Source of the DNA: DTU078 sp002397345
Lineage (GTDB): Bacteria; Bacillota; Clostridia; Oscillospirales; CAG-272
DNA: 19,918 bases
NCBI GenBank assembly: GCA_937875545.1
Contig: CALLYE010000182.1
Coordinates: 1-19,918, forward strand
Direction of reading: 5' to 3'
Shown one piece after another: positions 14,692 through 19,918 of this stretch; within the stretch, counting starts at the first letter, position 1, and each line of letters begins with the position of its first letter. A program made the translations under genes and the position numbers. Under the pieces are notes generated by a model. It had not been told where the DNA came from and made no database searches. It saw nothing but the letters and a program-made list of their open reading frames with translations.

Positions 14692-14922
14692 TCATGCGCG
14701 AAGGAATTCATCAGAATAACCGCGTTTATTCGCCAATCGGCGATAAGCCTCTTTCAATATGTATAGCTCAACCGAGGTTGTATCGCCGTCGATAACCGCG
14801 CTCCTGTACCGCCCATCGTTATACAGATAACGCGCGATCAGCTCGTTGTCGCTGTATAAATGTCCAGTGATTTTTTCAACAGCCTTATCTATCGCGCGCT
14901 CAATCGTTATTGTACTTATCAT
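14692..14922 (-). CDS. Hypothetical protein (76 aa)
   Basis: A 76-aa protein starting MISTITIERAIDKAVEKI. ATG 14920-14922 is chosen because GAGGG is upstream and it clears the stop codon of the preceding gene (14942); an upstream Met would place it inside that gene. It is predicted helical, with a central SDNELIARYLYNDGRYRSAVIDGD and final EAYRRLANKRGYSDEF. No motif is recognised. It is translated in series with its neighbours. Confidence 0.7.
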   Translation of the reverse strand: MISTITIERAIDKAVEKITGHLYSDNELIARYLYNDGRYRSAVIDGDTTSVELYILKEAYRRLANKRGYSDEFLRA

Positions 14923-14941
14923 GCGCTCTTCCCTCACTCCA

Positions 14942-15259
14942 TCATTCCGCACCGCGAAGCACCGTCGCGGGTGCAAGCATTGCCATCCTTTTTAATTTTA
15001 AATACCGCGCTTCGAGATCTGCTATATCCAGTCCCCATGCCACATATGCGGCTTTCGTGTTTACACGATGAATTGAATATGTCCCGATATTTTCTTTCTG
15101 CATGACCTCGCGTGCGGCATTTTTGAGTCGGCAGAATGTTGCGGGAGAATGTTTTTCTCCGAAAAGCTGTTTCAATTCGGCGTTGCCAAGTTCCAACTTT
15201 TCATAATACAGCCGCACCGCCATTTCCAGCGATGTCAGCGGCGGAACCCGTGTTTTCAT
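14942..15259 (-). CDS. Hypothetical early protein, possible HTH (105 aa)
   Basis: A 105-aa protein starting MKTRVPPLTSLEMAVRLYYEK at ATG 15257-15259, with AAGGGA 5 nt upstream. The segment LGNAELKQLFGEKHSPATFCRLKNAAREVM (about 24-53) is arranged like a helix-turn-helix with the recognition helix at SPATFCRLKNAARE. The ending DIADLEARYLKLKRMAML is helical. I recall similar proteins in clostridial phages and integrative elements, of unassigned function. A DNA-binding regulatory role is plausible. Its upstream region is shared with the plus-strand promoter at 15277-15305, so the two units are divergent. Confidence 0.72.
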   Translation of the reverse strand: MKTRVPPLTSLEMAVRLYYEKLELGNAELKQLFGEKHSPATFCRLKNAAREVMQKENIGTYSIHRVNTKAAYVAWGLDIADLEARYLKLKRMAMLAPATVLRGAE

Positions 15260-15276
15260 AAATTCCCTTTCTTTTA

Positions 15277-15305
15277 TTGACCCTGCTCCCGGCGTGTGGT
15301 ATACT
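15277..15305 (+). promoter_or_regulatory. Promoter A, sigma-A type
   Basis: TTGACC (15277-15282), 17-bp spacer, TATACT (15300-15305), then AAGGAGGT at 15315-15322 and ATG at 15331. The block from TTGACC to GGAGGT is nearly identical to that at 15871-15916. Confidence 0.85.
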
Positions 15306-15330
15306 ATCCGCGGGAAGGAGGTAGTTTTCC

Positions 15331-15573
15331 ATGAATATAATACACTGTGATAATATTTCTTTTGATTTTGACAAGGCATGTTATGATTTAGCCCTTATAT
15401 ACGCTAAATCAAAACTTGATGAAGCTGTCTCTGATGAACGGTTGAAGTATTCAACAATACCGCCAAAACATATTGCGGAAATGGAATTGCTTGTCGATAC
15501 ATTTTTCAACGCACTCGGGTATTATTCCAATTTATCTAAAGACGAAATCAAGCGTTTGATTGACCCAGAATAA
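15331..15573 (+). CDS. Unknown cassette protein A (80 aa)
   Basis: An 80-aa acidic helical protein (MNIIHCDNISFDFDKACYDL, with AKSKLDEAVSDERLKYS and final LSKDEIKRLIDPE). No family is recognised. It has its own promoter and strong ribosome site with a short leader, and runs opposite to the early operon around it. Codon use is more AT-rich than in the packaging and modification genes. Its 3' end overlaps the convergent 77-aa gene by 26 bp and no clear terminator follows. Independent expression inside a phage early region is typical of accessory (moron-type) genes such as host-takeover or counter-defence proteins; this is inference. Confidence 0.75.
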   Translation: MNIIHCDNISFDFDKACYDLALIYAKSKLDEAVSDERLKYSTIPPKHIAEMELLVDTFFNALGYYSNLSKDEIKRLIDPE

Positions 15574-15781
15574 CACTGTTTCTTTCCGCATACCCCCGCA
15601 TAAACGACAAAACATCGTAAAGTTCGTTTATGGTAAGGTGTTCGCTTTTGCATTGTTCCAGCAATGTAAGAGCGATTTCTTTTATATGCGTTTCGCGTTC
15701 GTTTTCTTTAGACAATCTTTCAAGATGTTTTTTATAAACATCTTCATTTTTATATTTGCCTGTTGTAATTATTTTCGACAT
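15548..15781 (-). CDS. Small early protein (77 aa)
   Basis: A 77-aa protein starting MSKIITTGKYKNEDVYKKHL, with GGGGGT 7 nt upstream of ATG 15779-15781. It is Lys/Glu-rich and helical, ending in SEHLTINELYDVLSFMRGYAE, a pattern seen in short phage proteins near the switch. The function is unknown. The gene lies just downstream (minus sense) of the 51-bp direct repeat copy at 15787-15837. It converges on cassette gene A and overlaps its 3' end. Confidence 0.65.
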   Translation of the reverse strand: MSKIITTGKYKNEDVYKKHLERLSKENERETHIKEIALTLLEQCKSEHLTINELYDVLSFMRGYAERNSVILGQSNA

Positions 15782-15786
15782 TTCTT

Positions 15787-15837
15787 TTACCCCCTTTCTC
15801 TCATGTTCGCGCTCCCGCGCTCCTCTTATGTCGATTT
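15787..15837. repeat. 51-bp direct repeat, copy R1
   Basis: This block matches 16349-16399 with two mismatches. Read on the minus strand it contains a TAAGAGG gene-end/ribosome motif, a GCGCGGGAGCGCG hairpin, and a tiny frame MRERG before GGGGGT. The copies are 562 bp apart and flank the cassette B gene. Confidence 0.9.
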
Positions 15838-15870
15838 ACCCTTGTCCTTGCGGAACGCACCAGCAACTTC

Positions 15871-15899
15871 TTGACCCTGCTACCGGCGTGTGTTATAAT
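15871..15899 (+). promoter_or_regulatory. Promoter B, sigma-A type
   Basis: TTGACC (15871-15876), 17-bp spacer, perfect TATAAT (15894-15899), then AAGGAGGT at 15909-15916 and ATG at 15926. It is a near copy of promoter A, including the CCGGCGTGTG spacer text. Confidence 0.9.
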
Positions 15900-15925
15900 G
15901 TGCTCGGGAAGGAGGTCGTTTTAAT

Positions 15926-16246
15926 ATGACTATATTAAATGACAGCGAAAAGAAGTTGATTTATACCGCATTCCATATTCTGCGAAACAGTGACCTTGAT
16001 TTAGAGCTTAAATCTTATGAAAAAGATATGCGCCGTTCATCAATGACTGCACAATCAAAATTGTTGAATGATGATTATACGTTTTCATCCCACGAGTTAA
16101 TGACTATCGGATGTGCCGTTTCACTTTTTGAGGATTTTATAAATAATCCCGACGCGGAAGCTAATCACGAAGATATTAAAAAGAATTATAAATCTTATTG
16201 TCACTTGATTGCTTCTGTAAGGGAGAAGCTTCTTTTAGAAGAGTGA
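15926..16246 (+). CDS. Unknown cassette protein B (106 aa)
   Basis: A 106-aa helical, acidic protein (MTILNDSEKKLIYTAFHIL, middle DYTFSSHELMTIGCAVSLFEDF, end SVREKLLLEE). No family or motif is recognised, and it is not clearly related to cassette protein A despite the shared promoter and ribosome site. It has a complete transcription unit: promoter B, leader of about 20 nt, gene, then a terminator at 16284-16304. It is AT-rich and opposite in direction to the early operon, flanked by R1 and R2. A counter-defence or host-takeover role is a reasonable guess from position, not evidence of function. Confidence 0.78.
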   Translation: MTILNDSEKKLIYTAFHILRNSDLDLELKSYEKDMRRSSMTAQSKLLNDDYTFSSHELMTIGCAVSLFEDFINNPDAEANHEDIKKNYKSYCHLIASVREKLLLEE

Positions 16247-16283
16247 TTTTTCTGTTTATCTCAGTTTGCACCTCCGCAGAAGG

Positions 16284-16304
16284 GCGGTACTTTTTACCGC
16301 TTTT
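16284..16304 (+). terminator. Terminator of cassette B
   Basis: GCGGTA (16284-16289), loop CTTTT, TACCGC (16295-16300), then TTTT and a T-rich tail. It begins 37 nt after the cassette B stop codon. Confidence 0.75.
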
Positions 16305-16348
16305 CTTATTCCATACATTAAACAATTTCATAAACCTTTTCTTGGATG

Positions 16349-16399
16349 TTACCCCCTTTCTCTCATGTTCGCGCTCCCGCGCCCCTCTTATGTCAATTT
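16349..16399. repeat. 51-bp direct repeat, copy R2
   Basis: Partner of 15787-15837 with two mismatches. Here the minus-strand reading includes the last codons and the stop (16388-16390) of the 62-aa gene. A similar CATAAGAGGG gene-end motif also closes the 57-aa gene. Confidence 0.9.
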
Positions 16400-16576
16400 G
16401 CCAGTTTCATTACACATTGTCGAACCGCATTTCATGCCCTCCATGAACGCAAGTAGTTCTTTTTGTTTATCTGGAGATAACATTTCAAGATATGCAGCGA
16501 ATTTTCCTATTTGAAAAATGTCTTGAACTGACAATTGATTTTTGGGTAGTGGTTCTGTCTTTTTTTGCTCATGCAT
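16388..16576 (-). CDS. Small early protein (62 aa)
   Basis: A 62-aa protein starting MHEQKKTEPLPKNQLSVQD. The ribosome site AGAGGG lies 9 nt upstream, placed across the stop of the preceding gene. The core YLEMLSPDKQKELLAFMEGMK resembles LLEQMPPEVLIAVQALIAGIK of the 57-aa neighbour, so the two look like distant paralogues with the same helix-turn-helix-length hairpin. Small proteins with this phrase are common near phage repressors; their function is unknown to me. It is the second gene of the early operon. Confidence 0.68.
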   Translation of the reverse strand: MHEQKKTEPLPKNQLSVQDIFQIGKFAAYLEMLSPDKQKELLAFMEGMKCGSTMCNETGKLT

Positions 16577-16590
16577 ATTTATTTTCCCTC

Positions 16591-16764
16591 TTATGCTGAT
16601 TTTTCGCTGCCCCTATTAAGCTCCGCGTTGATTTTTATTCCTGCGATTAACGCTTGCACCGCGATCAGCACTTCCGGCGGCATCTGTTCAAGCAGCTTAA
16701 ACGTTTCTTCCGCTGCGCGCCTTTCATCCAAAGGTACCGATTCTTCTTTCTTTTTTTCGTACAT
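16591..16764 (-). CDS. Small early protein, first gene of the early operon (57 aa)
   Basis: A 57-aa frame from ATG 16762-16764 to TAA 16591-16593, MYEKKKEESVPLDERRAAEE and a core LLEQMPPEVLIAVQALIAGIK. A strong AGGAGAG site lies 5 nt upstream, and the minus-strand promoter at 16804-16832 is about 40 nt upstream, making it the first early lytic gene. It is charged at the start, then amphipathic. It may be a regulator of the switch, as first early genes often are, but there is no DNA-binding motif that I can identify. Confidence 0.72.
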   Translation of the reverse strand: MYEKKKEESVPLDERRAAEETFKLLEQMPPEVLIAVQALIAGIKINAELNRGSEKSA

Positions 16765-16803
16765 AATATCTCTCCTTTCGACCTAACAATTAACTCTGTG
16801 GAT

Positions 16804-16832
16804 ATAATATCATACTATGTTAAGTTTGTCAA
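16804..16832 (-). promoter_or_regulatory. Early lytic promoter (leftward)
   Basis: On the minus strand: TTGACA (16827-16832), 17-bp spacer, TATTAT (16804-16809). The -10 lies in the odd palindrome GATATAATATC (16801-16811), and CATACTATG (16811-16819) is another dyad in the spacer; both are operator candidates. CTCTGT at 16794-16799 is the inverse of ACAGAG at 16856-16861 in the opposing promoter. Confidence 0.85.
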
Positions 16833-16852
16833 CCCCCTTTTTAAATTATTTC

Positions 16853-16881
16853 TTGACAGAGTGGATTTATTGTGCTATGCT
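16853..16881 (+). promoter_or_regulatory. Repressor promoter (rightward)
   Basis: TTGACA (16853-16858), 17-bp spacer, TATGCT (16876-16881), 18 nt before the repressor start. It is back-to-back with the leftward promoter, with only 20 bp between the two -35 boxes, the usual arrangement of a lysogeny switch. Confidence 0.85.
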
Positions 16882-16899
16882 ATATTCAGAGGTGATGAA

Positions 16900-17454
16900 A
16901 TGAACGAACGAATTAAAGAATTACGTAAAACTTTATCTTTAACACAAAAAGAATTTGGTAAACGCCTTGGAGTTACAGATGGAGCTATTTCTTTTATTGA
17001 AAAAGGCGAACGTAACTTAACTGATCAAATGATTCTTGCCATTAGCAAGGAGTTCAATGTTAACGAAACATGGATTCGCACAGGCGAGGGCGAAATGTTT
17101 TCTAAAGTGAAAAATGTTCTCGTTGACGAGCTTGTCGATAACTACAAATTCAACGCTACTCTGCGAAACATTGTTAATGTATACTGGTCTCTTGAAAAAG
17201 AAAAACGCGTTGTTATAGATAATTTTGTAAAAACCGTCGCCCGCGCTATCCTTGGTGATGAAGTTATATCGGTTTCCGATGTTAACAATATAATTAAAAA
17301 TGCTATAACAGACATTGTCACTCAAAACGCTACTACAGAAACAGGCGCGCCGATCACAACAGGGTACGCCGCGCGGACCGTCGACGGCTCTCCGCCGCTG
17401 CCGCCAAACATCCCCGACCTGTCAAAGATTCCGGACGATGGCGAGGACTTTTAA
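16900..17454 (+). CDS. XRE-family phage repressor (CI/ImmR-like)
   Basis: A 184-aa protein with an N-terminal Cro/CI-type HTH: RIKELRKTLSLTQKEFGKRL, then VTDGAISFIEKGERNLTD (recognition helix about residues 26-37) and the phrase NVNETWIRTGEGEMF that ends such domains. The middle is helical (YWSLEKEKRVVIDNFVKTV), probably for dimerisation. It lacks an S24 autocleavage domain, so RecA-driven self-cleavage is unlikely; removal by the nearby ImmA-type protease fits better. The start ATG 16900-16902 has AGAGGTG 5 nt upstream. The coding sequence is AT-rich until about 17338, then abruptly GC-rich for the last 38 codons (proline-rich tail), suggesting a mosaic join. It would silence the leftward early promoter. 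Confidence 0.9.
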   Translation: MNERIKELRKTLSLTQKEFGKRLGVTDGAISFIEKGERNLTDQMILAISKEFNVNETWIRTGEGEMFSKVKNVLVDELVDNYKFNATLRNIVNVYWSLEKEKRVVIDNFVKTVARAILGDEVISVSDVNNIIKNAITDIVTQNATTETGAPITTGYAARTVDGSPPLPPNIPDLSKIPDDGEDF

Positions 17455-17462
17455 CAAAAAAA

Positions 17463-17495
17463 GCACCCCGAGGGTTGCCCTTCGAGGTGTTTTTT
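17463..17495 (+). terminator. Terminator of repressor gene
   Basis: GCACC-CCGAGGG, loop TTG, CCCTTCG-AGGTGT with a small bulge, then six T. An A run on the other side makes it usable in both directions. Confidence 0.88.
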
Positions 17496-17518
17496 CATAT
17501 AATATTTTCCATAATATA

Positions 17519-17547
17519 TTGCAGAATACGAGCGATAATGATATAAT
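17519..17547 (+). promoter_or_regulatory. Promoter of membrane protein gene
   Basis: TTGCAG (17519-17524), 17-bp spacer, TATAAT (17542-17547). An inverted repeat ATAATG (17535-17540) / CATTAT (17549-17554) encloses the -10, and AATGATATAATCC (17537-17549) is identical to 19501-19513 in the integrase promoter. Confidence 0.8.
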
Positions 17548-17578
17548 CCATTATAATACAGATTTTAATGAGGTTTAT

Positions 17579-18868
17579 ATGAAAAGAGAAGATTATTGGA
17601 AATTTAACATAGGTGATGAAACCCTTGAAGATCGTTTATACGATAAAAGTGAAGTAAAATTTTTATTAGATGTGTCAAAAGATCCTTTTCGTTTAATCTT
17701 ACAACTAACTGTTATTGCTGTCGATGCATTAATAATTTTTGTGTCGGCATTATTTTCTTATTATGCATTTAGATATATGGAAGCAAAAGAAGATTTACTC
17801 CATAATATTTTTTATACTATTATATTTTTTGCAATAACATATATAGTATTAAGATTGGCATGGAAGTTGTTGAAAAAATCAGTAGGATACATTGCAAGAA
17901 ATATAACAATTTATAAATATTATGCCATTCCAAATAAATATATAAGAACAAAACTTGTTATGCTCGTCCCTGTCGTAATAATGATATTTATTACTATCTT
18001 AATATCGCGTGGACTCGTCAGCTTTAATTTAAAAAATGATTCTGATTTATTTAATGAAGTATATGACGAATTAATTGAACTTAACATAGAAAATAATATT
18101 GCTAAAGAAATAATAAATAAAATGTATTACACAGTCAAAGTTGACGATAAGTTGATATTATTAAATCAATTTAATATAAACGATGAAGCAAAGCTTGCTA
18201 TATACAAATATTTTATTGCTTCATATGATGAAACTTCTGTAATATATAAATTATTAGACGAAAGCGAAAGTGCAGGTAATATTTATTCTTCGTTAATTAA
18301 AATACGCACTGCTACTGAAAAAAATGATTTAAACGAATCTGCTGTCAAGAGATTGCTACTCGCAGAATCTTCTTTAACCAACGAAGGAAAAGCATATGTA
18401 TATAGAAAAATGCTTGCTACTGAAATTGAATGTGATATAATAGATGAACTATATGCTGAAAAAGATGCACAAGTATATAATCTAATGTATTCGTTGTATA
18501 TGGCAACTGATTTCGCTCAAATATATTCGGAACTTAATAAATCAGATGTAAGTGATTTTAAAAAAACTACTGTGTTCGAACGGATGGCTTCTGAAGAACT
18601 CTTAGAACAATTTTATATTGCAAATAGTTTCGGTATTACAATTAACACATGGATAGATTATTGCAAACGCATTTACACACGTTATGCTGACGGATATTTA
18701 TCACCAGATAAAGCAGAAAATATATTACAATCAATGCTTATCCCCAACAATCAAAAAGCAGTATTATGGCAGTTGATGAATATAAACTGGGATCATCAAA
18801 TAAACCCGTTTTCAATATTGGTTGGCAGACAAGTTCGTGAAATGATGAAAGGTGAGTTAATATTTTAA
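17579..18868 (+). CDS. Membrane protein with helical repeat domain, candidate exclusion/defence gene
   Basis: This 429-aa protein is not recognised. The start ATG 17579-17581 has GAGG 5 nt upstream and follows its promoter closely. After a short charged N-terminus come three hydrophobic segments: about 39-62 (LILQLTVIAVDALIIFV core), 76-96 (IFYTIIFFAITYIVLRL core) and 126-145 (LVMLVPVVIMIFITILI core). The remaining 280 residues are hydrophilic and helical, with recurring units such as NDEAKLAIYKYFIAS, NEGKAYVYRKMLAT and DFKKTTVFERMAS, suggesting an alpha-solenoid. It is much more AT-rich than neighbours, with its own promoter and terminator, between the repressor and the ImmA/integrase genes, a usual site for superinfection-exclusion and abortive-infection genes. 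Function is unproven. Confidence 0.82.
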   Translation: MKREDYWKFNIGDETLEDRLYDKSEVKFLLDVSKDPFRLILQLTVIAVDALIIFVSALFSYYAFRYMEAKEDLLHNIFYTIIFFAITYIVLRLAWKLLKKSVGYIARNITIYKYYAIPNKYIRTKLVMLVPVVIMIFITILISRGLVSFNLKNDSDLFNEVYDELIELNIENNIAKEIINKMYYTVKVDDKLILLNQFNINDEAKLAIYKYFIASYDETSVIYKLLDESESAGNIYSSLIKIRTATEKNDLNESAVKRLLLAESSLTNEGKAYVYRKMLATEIECDIIDELYAEKDAQVYNLMYSLYMATDFAQIYSELNKSDVSDFKKTTVFERMASEELLEQFYIANSFGITINTWIDYCKRIYTRYADGYLSPDKAENILQSMLIPNNQKAVLWQLMNINWDHQINPFSILVGRQVREMMKGELIF

Positions 18869-18893
18869 TTAATCTCCGCAACACAATCGTAAT

Positions 18894-18928
18894 CACTCCG
18901 AGGTATAATATCCCTCCGGGGTGATTTT
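18894..18928 (+). terminator. Terminator of membrane protein gene, overlapping the ImmA leader
   Basis: CACTCCG-AGG (18894-18903) pairs with CC-T-bulged-C-CGGGGTG (18913-18923), 10 pairs with one T-G and one bulge, then TTTT at 18925-18928. The loop contains TATAAT (18904-18909), and the 3' arm holds the GGGGTG that would be the ribosome site of the next gene. Confidence 0.7.
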
Positions 18929-19510
18929 CTGTTATACGCAAAATATAGGGGGCTGTGCGAAGCTGAATGGAAAGCGCTGCTCGATTATGGCGCGTCAGAA
19001 CTACCTATTTGTCCAACAAAAATAGCTCGATATTATGGCGTACAGATACGAAAAAACTGTAATACCAACGCTTTAATGCCTGGCACACTCGGGCTCGCCG
19101 TCAAGCAATCAGGAAATTGGTACATAATTTATAAAGATAATATAATAACCGAGCTTGCACGCGTAGTTGTCGCGCACGAGCTCGGTCATATTTTGCTCGG
19201 TCATAATTTAATAACGCCGGCATATTACAGCACTTTCCGCCCAAAGGGTAACGAAGAACGTGAAGCGGAGTCGTTTGCTCTCCGGCTGCTTGCGCCGTCA
19301 TGTGTGCTGGGCGCTCTTGATCTGCACACGGCCGATGAGATAGCCTCCGCTTGCCAAATACCAATTGAGCAGGCTTCACAACGTGCTGAACGCATGAAAC
19401 ATTTATACGATTGCGAAATTTCTTTTTCTTCACCGCTCGAGCGCGCTGTCCATAATAATTTTACTAATTTTATCAAAAGCACTTGTACGAAACGATGGGG
19501 AATGATATAA
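18929..19510 (+). CDS. immA: ImmA/IrrE-family metallopeptidase
   Basis: The zinc site is VVVAHELGHILLGH (HExxH with the glutamate-bearing EEREAESFALRLLAP helix following), the hallmark of the family that cleaves XRE repressors such as ImmR. Family-like sequence begins at LLYAKYRGLCEAEWKALLDYG and continues through LPICPTKIARYYGV without interruption, in frame with the first standard start at ATG 19076. No ATG, GTG or TTG occurs in that frame between the stop codon at 18888 and 19076. CTG 18929-18931 lies 5 nt after GGGGTG, so I place the start there (193 aa); otherwise a shorter 144-aa product starts at 19076. It probably relieves repression during induction. It overlaps the integrase promoter region at its 3' end. 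Confidence 0.8.
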   Translation: MLYAKYRGLCEAEWKALLDYGASELPICPTKIARYYGVQIRKNCNTNALMPGTLGLAVKQSGNWYIIYKDNIITELARVVVAHELGHILLGHNLITPAYYSTFRPKGNEEREAESFALRLLAPSCVLGALDLHTADEIASACQIPIEQASQRAERMKHLYDCEISFSSPLERAVHNNFTNFIKSTCTKRWGMI

Positions 19511-19511
19511 T
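19483..19511 (+). promoter_or_regulatory. Promoter of integrase gene
   Basis: TTGTAC (19483-19488), 17-bp spacer, TATAAT (19506-19511). An inverted repeat ATGGG (19495-19499) / CCCAT (19512-19516) encloses the -10, and the -10 context matches the membrane-gene promoter over 13 bp. Confidence 0.75.
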
Positions 19512-19544
19512 CCCATATAATATAATTTAATAAGGAACGGTATT

Positions 19545-19866
19545 ATGCCCATTTACAAAACAAAAGAAAAACGCGATGGACTTTTTAAATATCGCGTTAT
19601 TGTAAACTATACCGATCATAACGGCGATTATAAAACAATGGAGCGCTCGATTTACGGATCAACAGAAGCAAAAGAACTGGAGAGTAAATTAATAGCCGAA
19701 TGTAAATCGGCTCCCCCAGCATCACGCCTTACCCTTAGCGAGCTGAAAACGGAATATCTAAAAAGTTTAAAAAACGACGTCCGGGCAACATCTTATAAAA
19801 AGACGGAAGATGTATTAAATAAAATTTTAACAGAACCATATGCCAAGATTCGTGTTGATAAACTTA
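19545..19866 (+). pseudogene. int: Tyrosine-type phage integrase, truncated
   Basis: The first 107 codons encode an integrase N-terminus. The arm-type DNA-binding domain comes first (about 1-50, MPIYKTKEKRDGLFKYRVIV, with YGSTEAKELESKL). It is followed by the beginning of the SAM-like core-binding domain, TLSELKTEYLKSLKNDV and TSYKKTEDVLNKIL, then PYAKIRVDKL. From codon 108 the sequence leaves the family pattern and stops at TGA 19905-19907 after RACSHRRFNKVWI. The catalytic Arg/His/Tyr domain is absent. The break coincides with GAGCCTGTTC at 19867, which looks like an IS end. A normal integrase is about 370-400 aa. The start has AAGGA upstream. The remainder may lie beyond the window. Confidence 0.75.
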
Positions 19867-19918
19867 GAGCCTGTTCTCATAGGCGATTCAATAAAGTATG
19901 GATATGAGAGATCTGAAT
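19867..19918 (+). mobile_element. Probable left end of an insertion sequence interrupting the integrase
   Basis: GAGCCTGTTCTCA at 19867-19879 resembles the terminal inverted repeats of IS5-family elements, many of which begin GAGCCTGTT or GAGTCTGTT. The preceding TTA (19864-19866) would fit a TNA target site. A frame MDMRDLN opens at 19898 and runs out of the window and could be the transposase start, though no good ribosome site precedes it. Only 52 bp are visible, so the family call is tentative. Confidence 0.45.

Noticed and set aside
14969..14976. Longer starts for the 76-aa and 105-aa genes (14976 and 15379)
   Set aside because: They would run deep into upstream genes or promoter A and lack ribosome sites; the internal Met codons chosen have them.
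15829..15880. Minus-strand tail reading GQEVAGAFRKDKGKST before the TAAGAGG motif of R1
   Set aside because: The frame is closed by TAG just upstream and has no start or ribosome site. It may be the end of a lost gene, but the evidence is too thin for a feature.
16176..16331. Minus-strand 51-aa frame starting MKLFNVWNKKSGKKYRP
   Set aside because: The ribosome site is only 3 nt from the ATG, it runs antisense to the end of cassette gene B and across its terminator, and no family resemblance is seen.
16654..16899. N-terminal extension of the repressor by 82 codons
   Set aside because: It would cross both divergent promoters. The HTH starts at the ATG at 16900, which has a good ribosome site and is 18 nt after the -10.
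17315..17578. N-terminal extension of the membrane protein by 88 codons
   Set aside because: This region overlaps the repressor end in another frame and includes the repressor terminator. The ATG at 17579 follows a promoter and a GAGG site.
18921..19000. GTG at 18921 as the ImmA start
   Set aside because: It is in a different frame from the HExxH peptidase, so it would need a frameshift.

Overview
The window looks like the left-to-middle part of a temperate tailed-phage genome (prophage) from a Clostridia-type Firmicute, most likely a gut Oscillospirales/Ruminococcaceae-like host. This rests on the protein families (zinc-ribbon portal, clostridial-type HUH Rep protein, helicase-methyltransferase fusion, C5 methyltransferase, PAPS-reductase-like protein, XRE repressor, ImmA peptidase, tyrosine integrase), strong AGGAGG-type ribosome sites and sigma-A promoters. 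No host gene, tRNA or rRNA is visible. Both ends fall in repetitive DNA (a 30-bp tandem array at the left, a probable insertion-sequence end at the right), so the window may be a whole assembly contig broken at repeats.

Layout. 1-240: tandem repeats and hairpins. 226-4482 (minus): packaging module of terminase small and large subunits, portal and a 50-aa protein; capsid and tail genes are not in the window. 4597-5804 (minus): a small protein translationally coupled to an HUH Rep-like protein. 5805-6061: non-coding, with a (CG)7 tract and two mirror-image REP-like palindromes. 6062-13023 (minus): DNA-metabolism and modification operon with a DUF4406 remnant, a MazG-like protein with an altered tail, a helicase-methyltransferase fusion, a C5-cytosine methyltransferase with five internal repeats, and a PAPS-reductase-like protein. 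13090-15259 (minus): replication-organiser-like protein, Myb/SANT-like protein and small unknowns. 14265-16400: three plus-strand units sit inside this minus-strand region, namely one probable small RNA and two small genes behind near-identical promoters, with a 51-bp direct repeat nearby. 16388-16764 (minus): two tiny related early proteins.

The genetic switch is at 16804-16881, where divergent promoters drive the minus-strand early operon and the plus-strand XRE repressor (16900-17454). Downstream on the plus strand are an AT-rich three-helix membrane protein with its own promoter and terminator (a candidate exclusion or defence gene), an ImmA/IrrE-type metallopeptidase lacking a usual start codon at its apparent N-terminus, and a tyrosine integrase cut off after about 107 codons by what looks like an IS end.

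How it would work: the repressor would hold the early promoter silent, and the ImmA-type protease is the probable partner that removes it on induction. The early operon would then make replication and DNA-modification proteins, followed by packaging genes. The interrupted integrase and the rearranged MazG end suggest a decaying or at least mosaic element. The most interesting unexplained parts are the plus-strand cassettes with a small RNA at 14.2-16.4 kb and the membrane protein at 17.6-18.9 kb.
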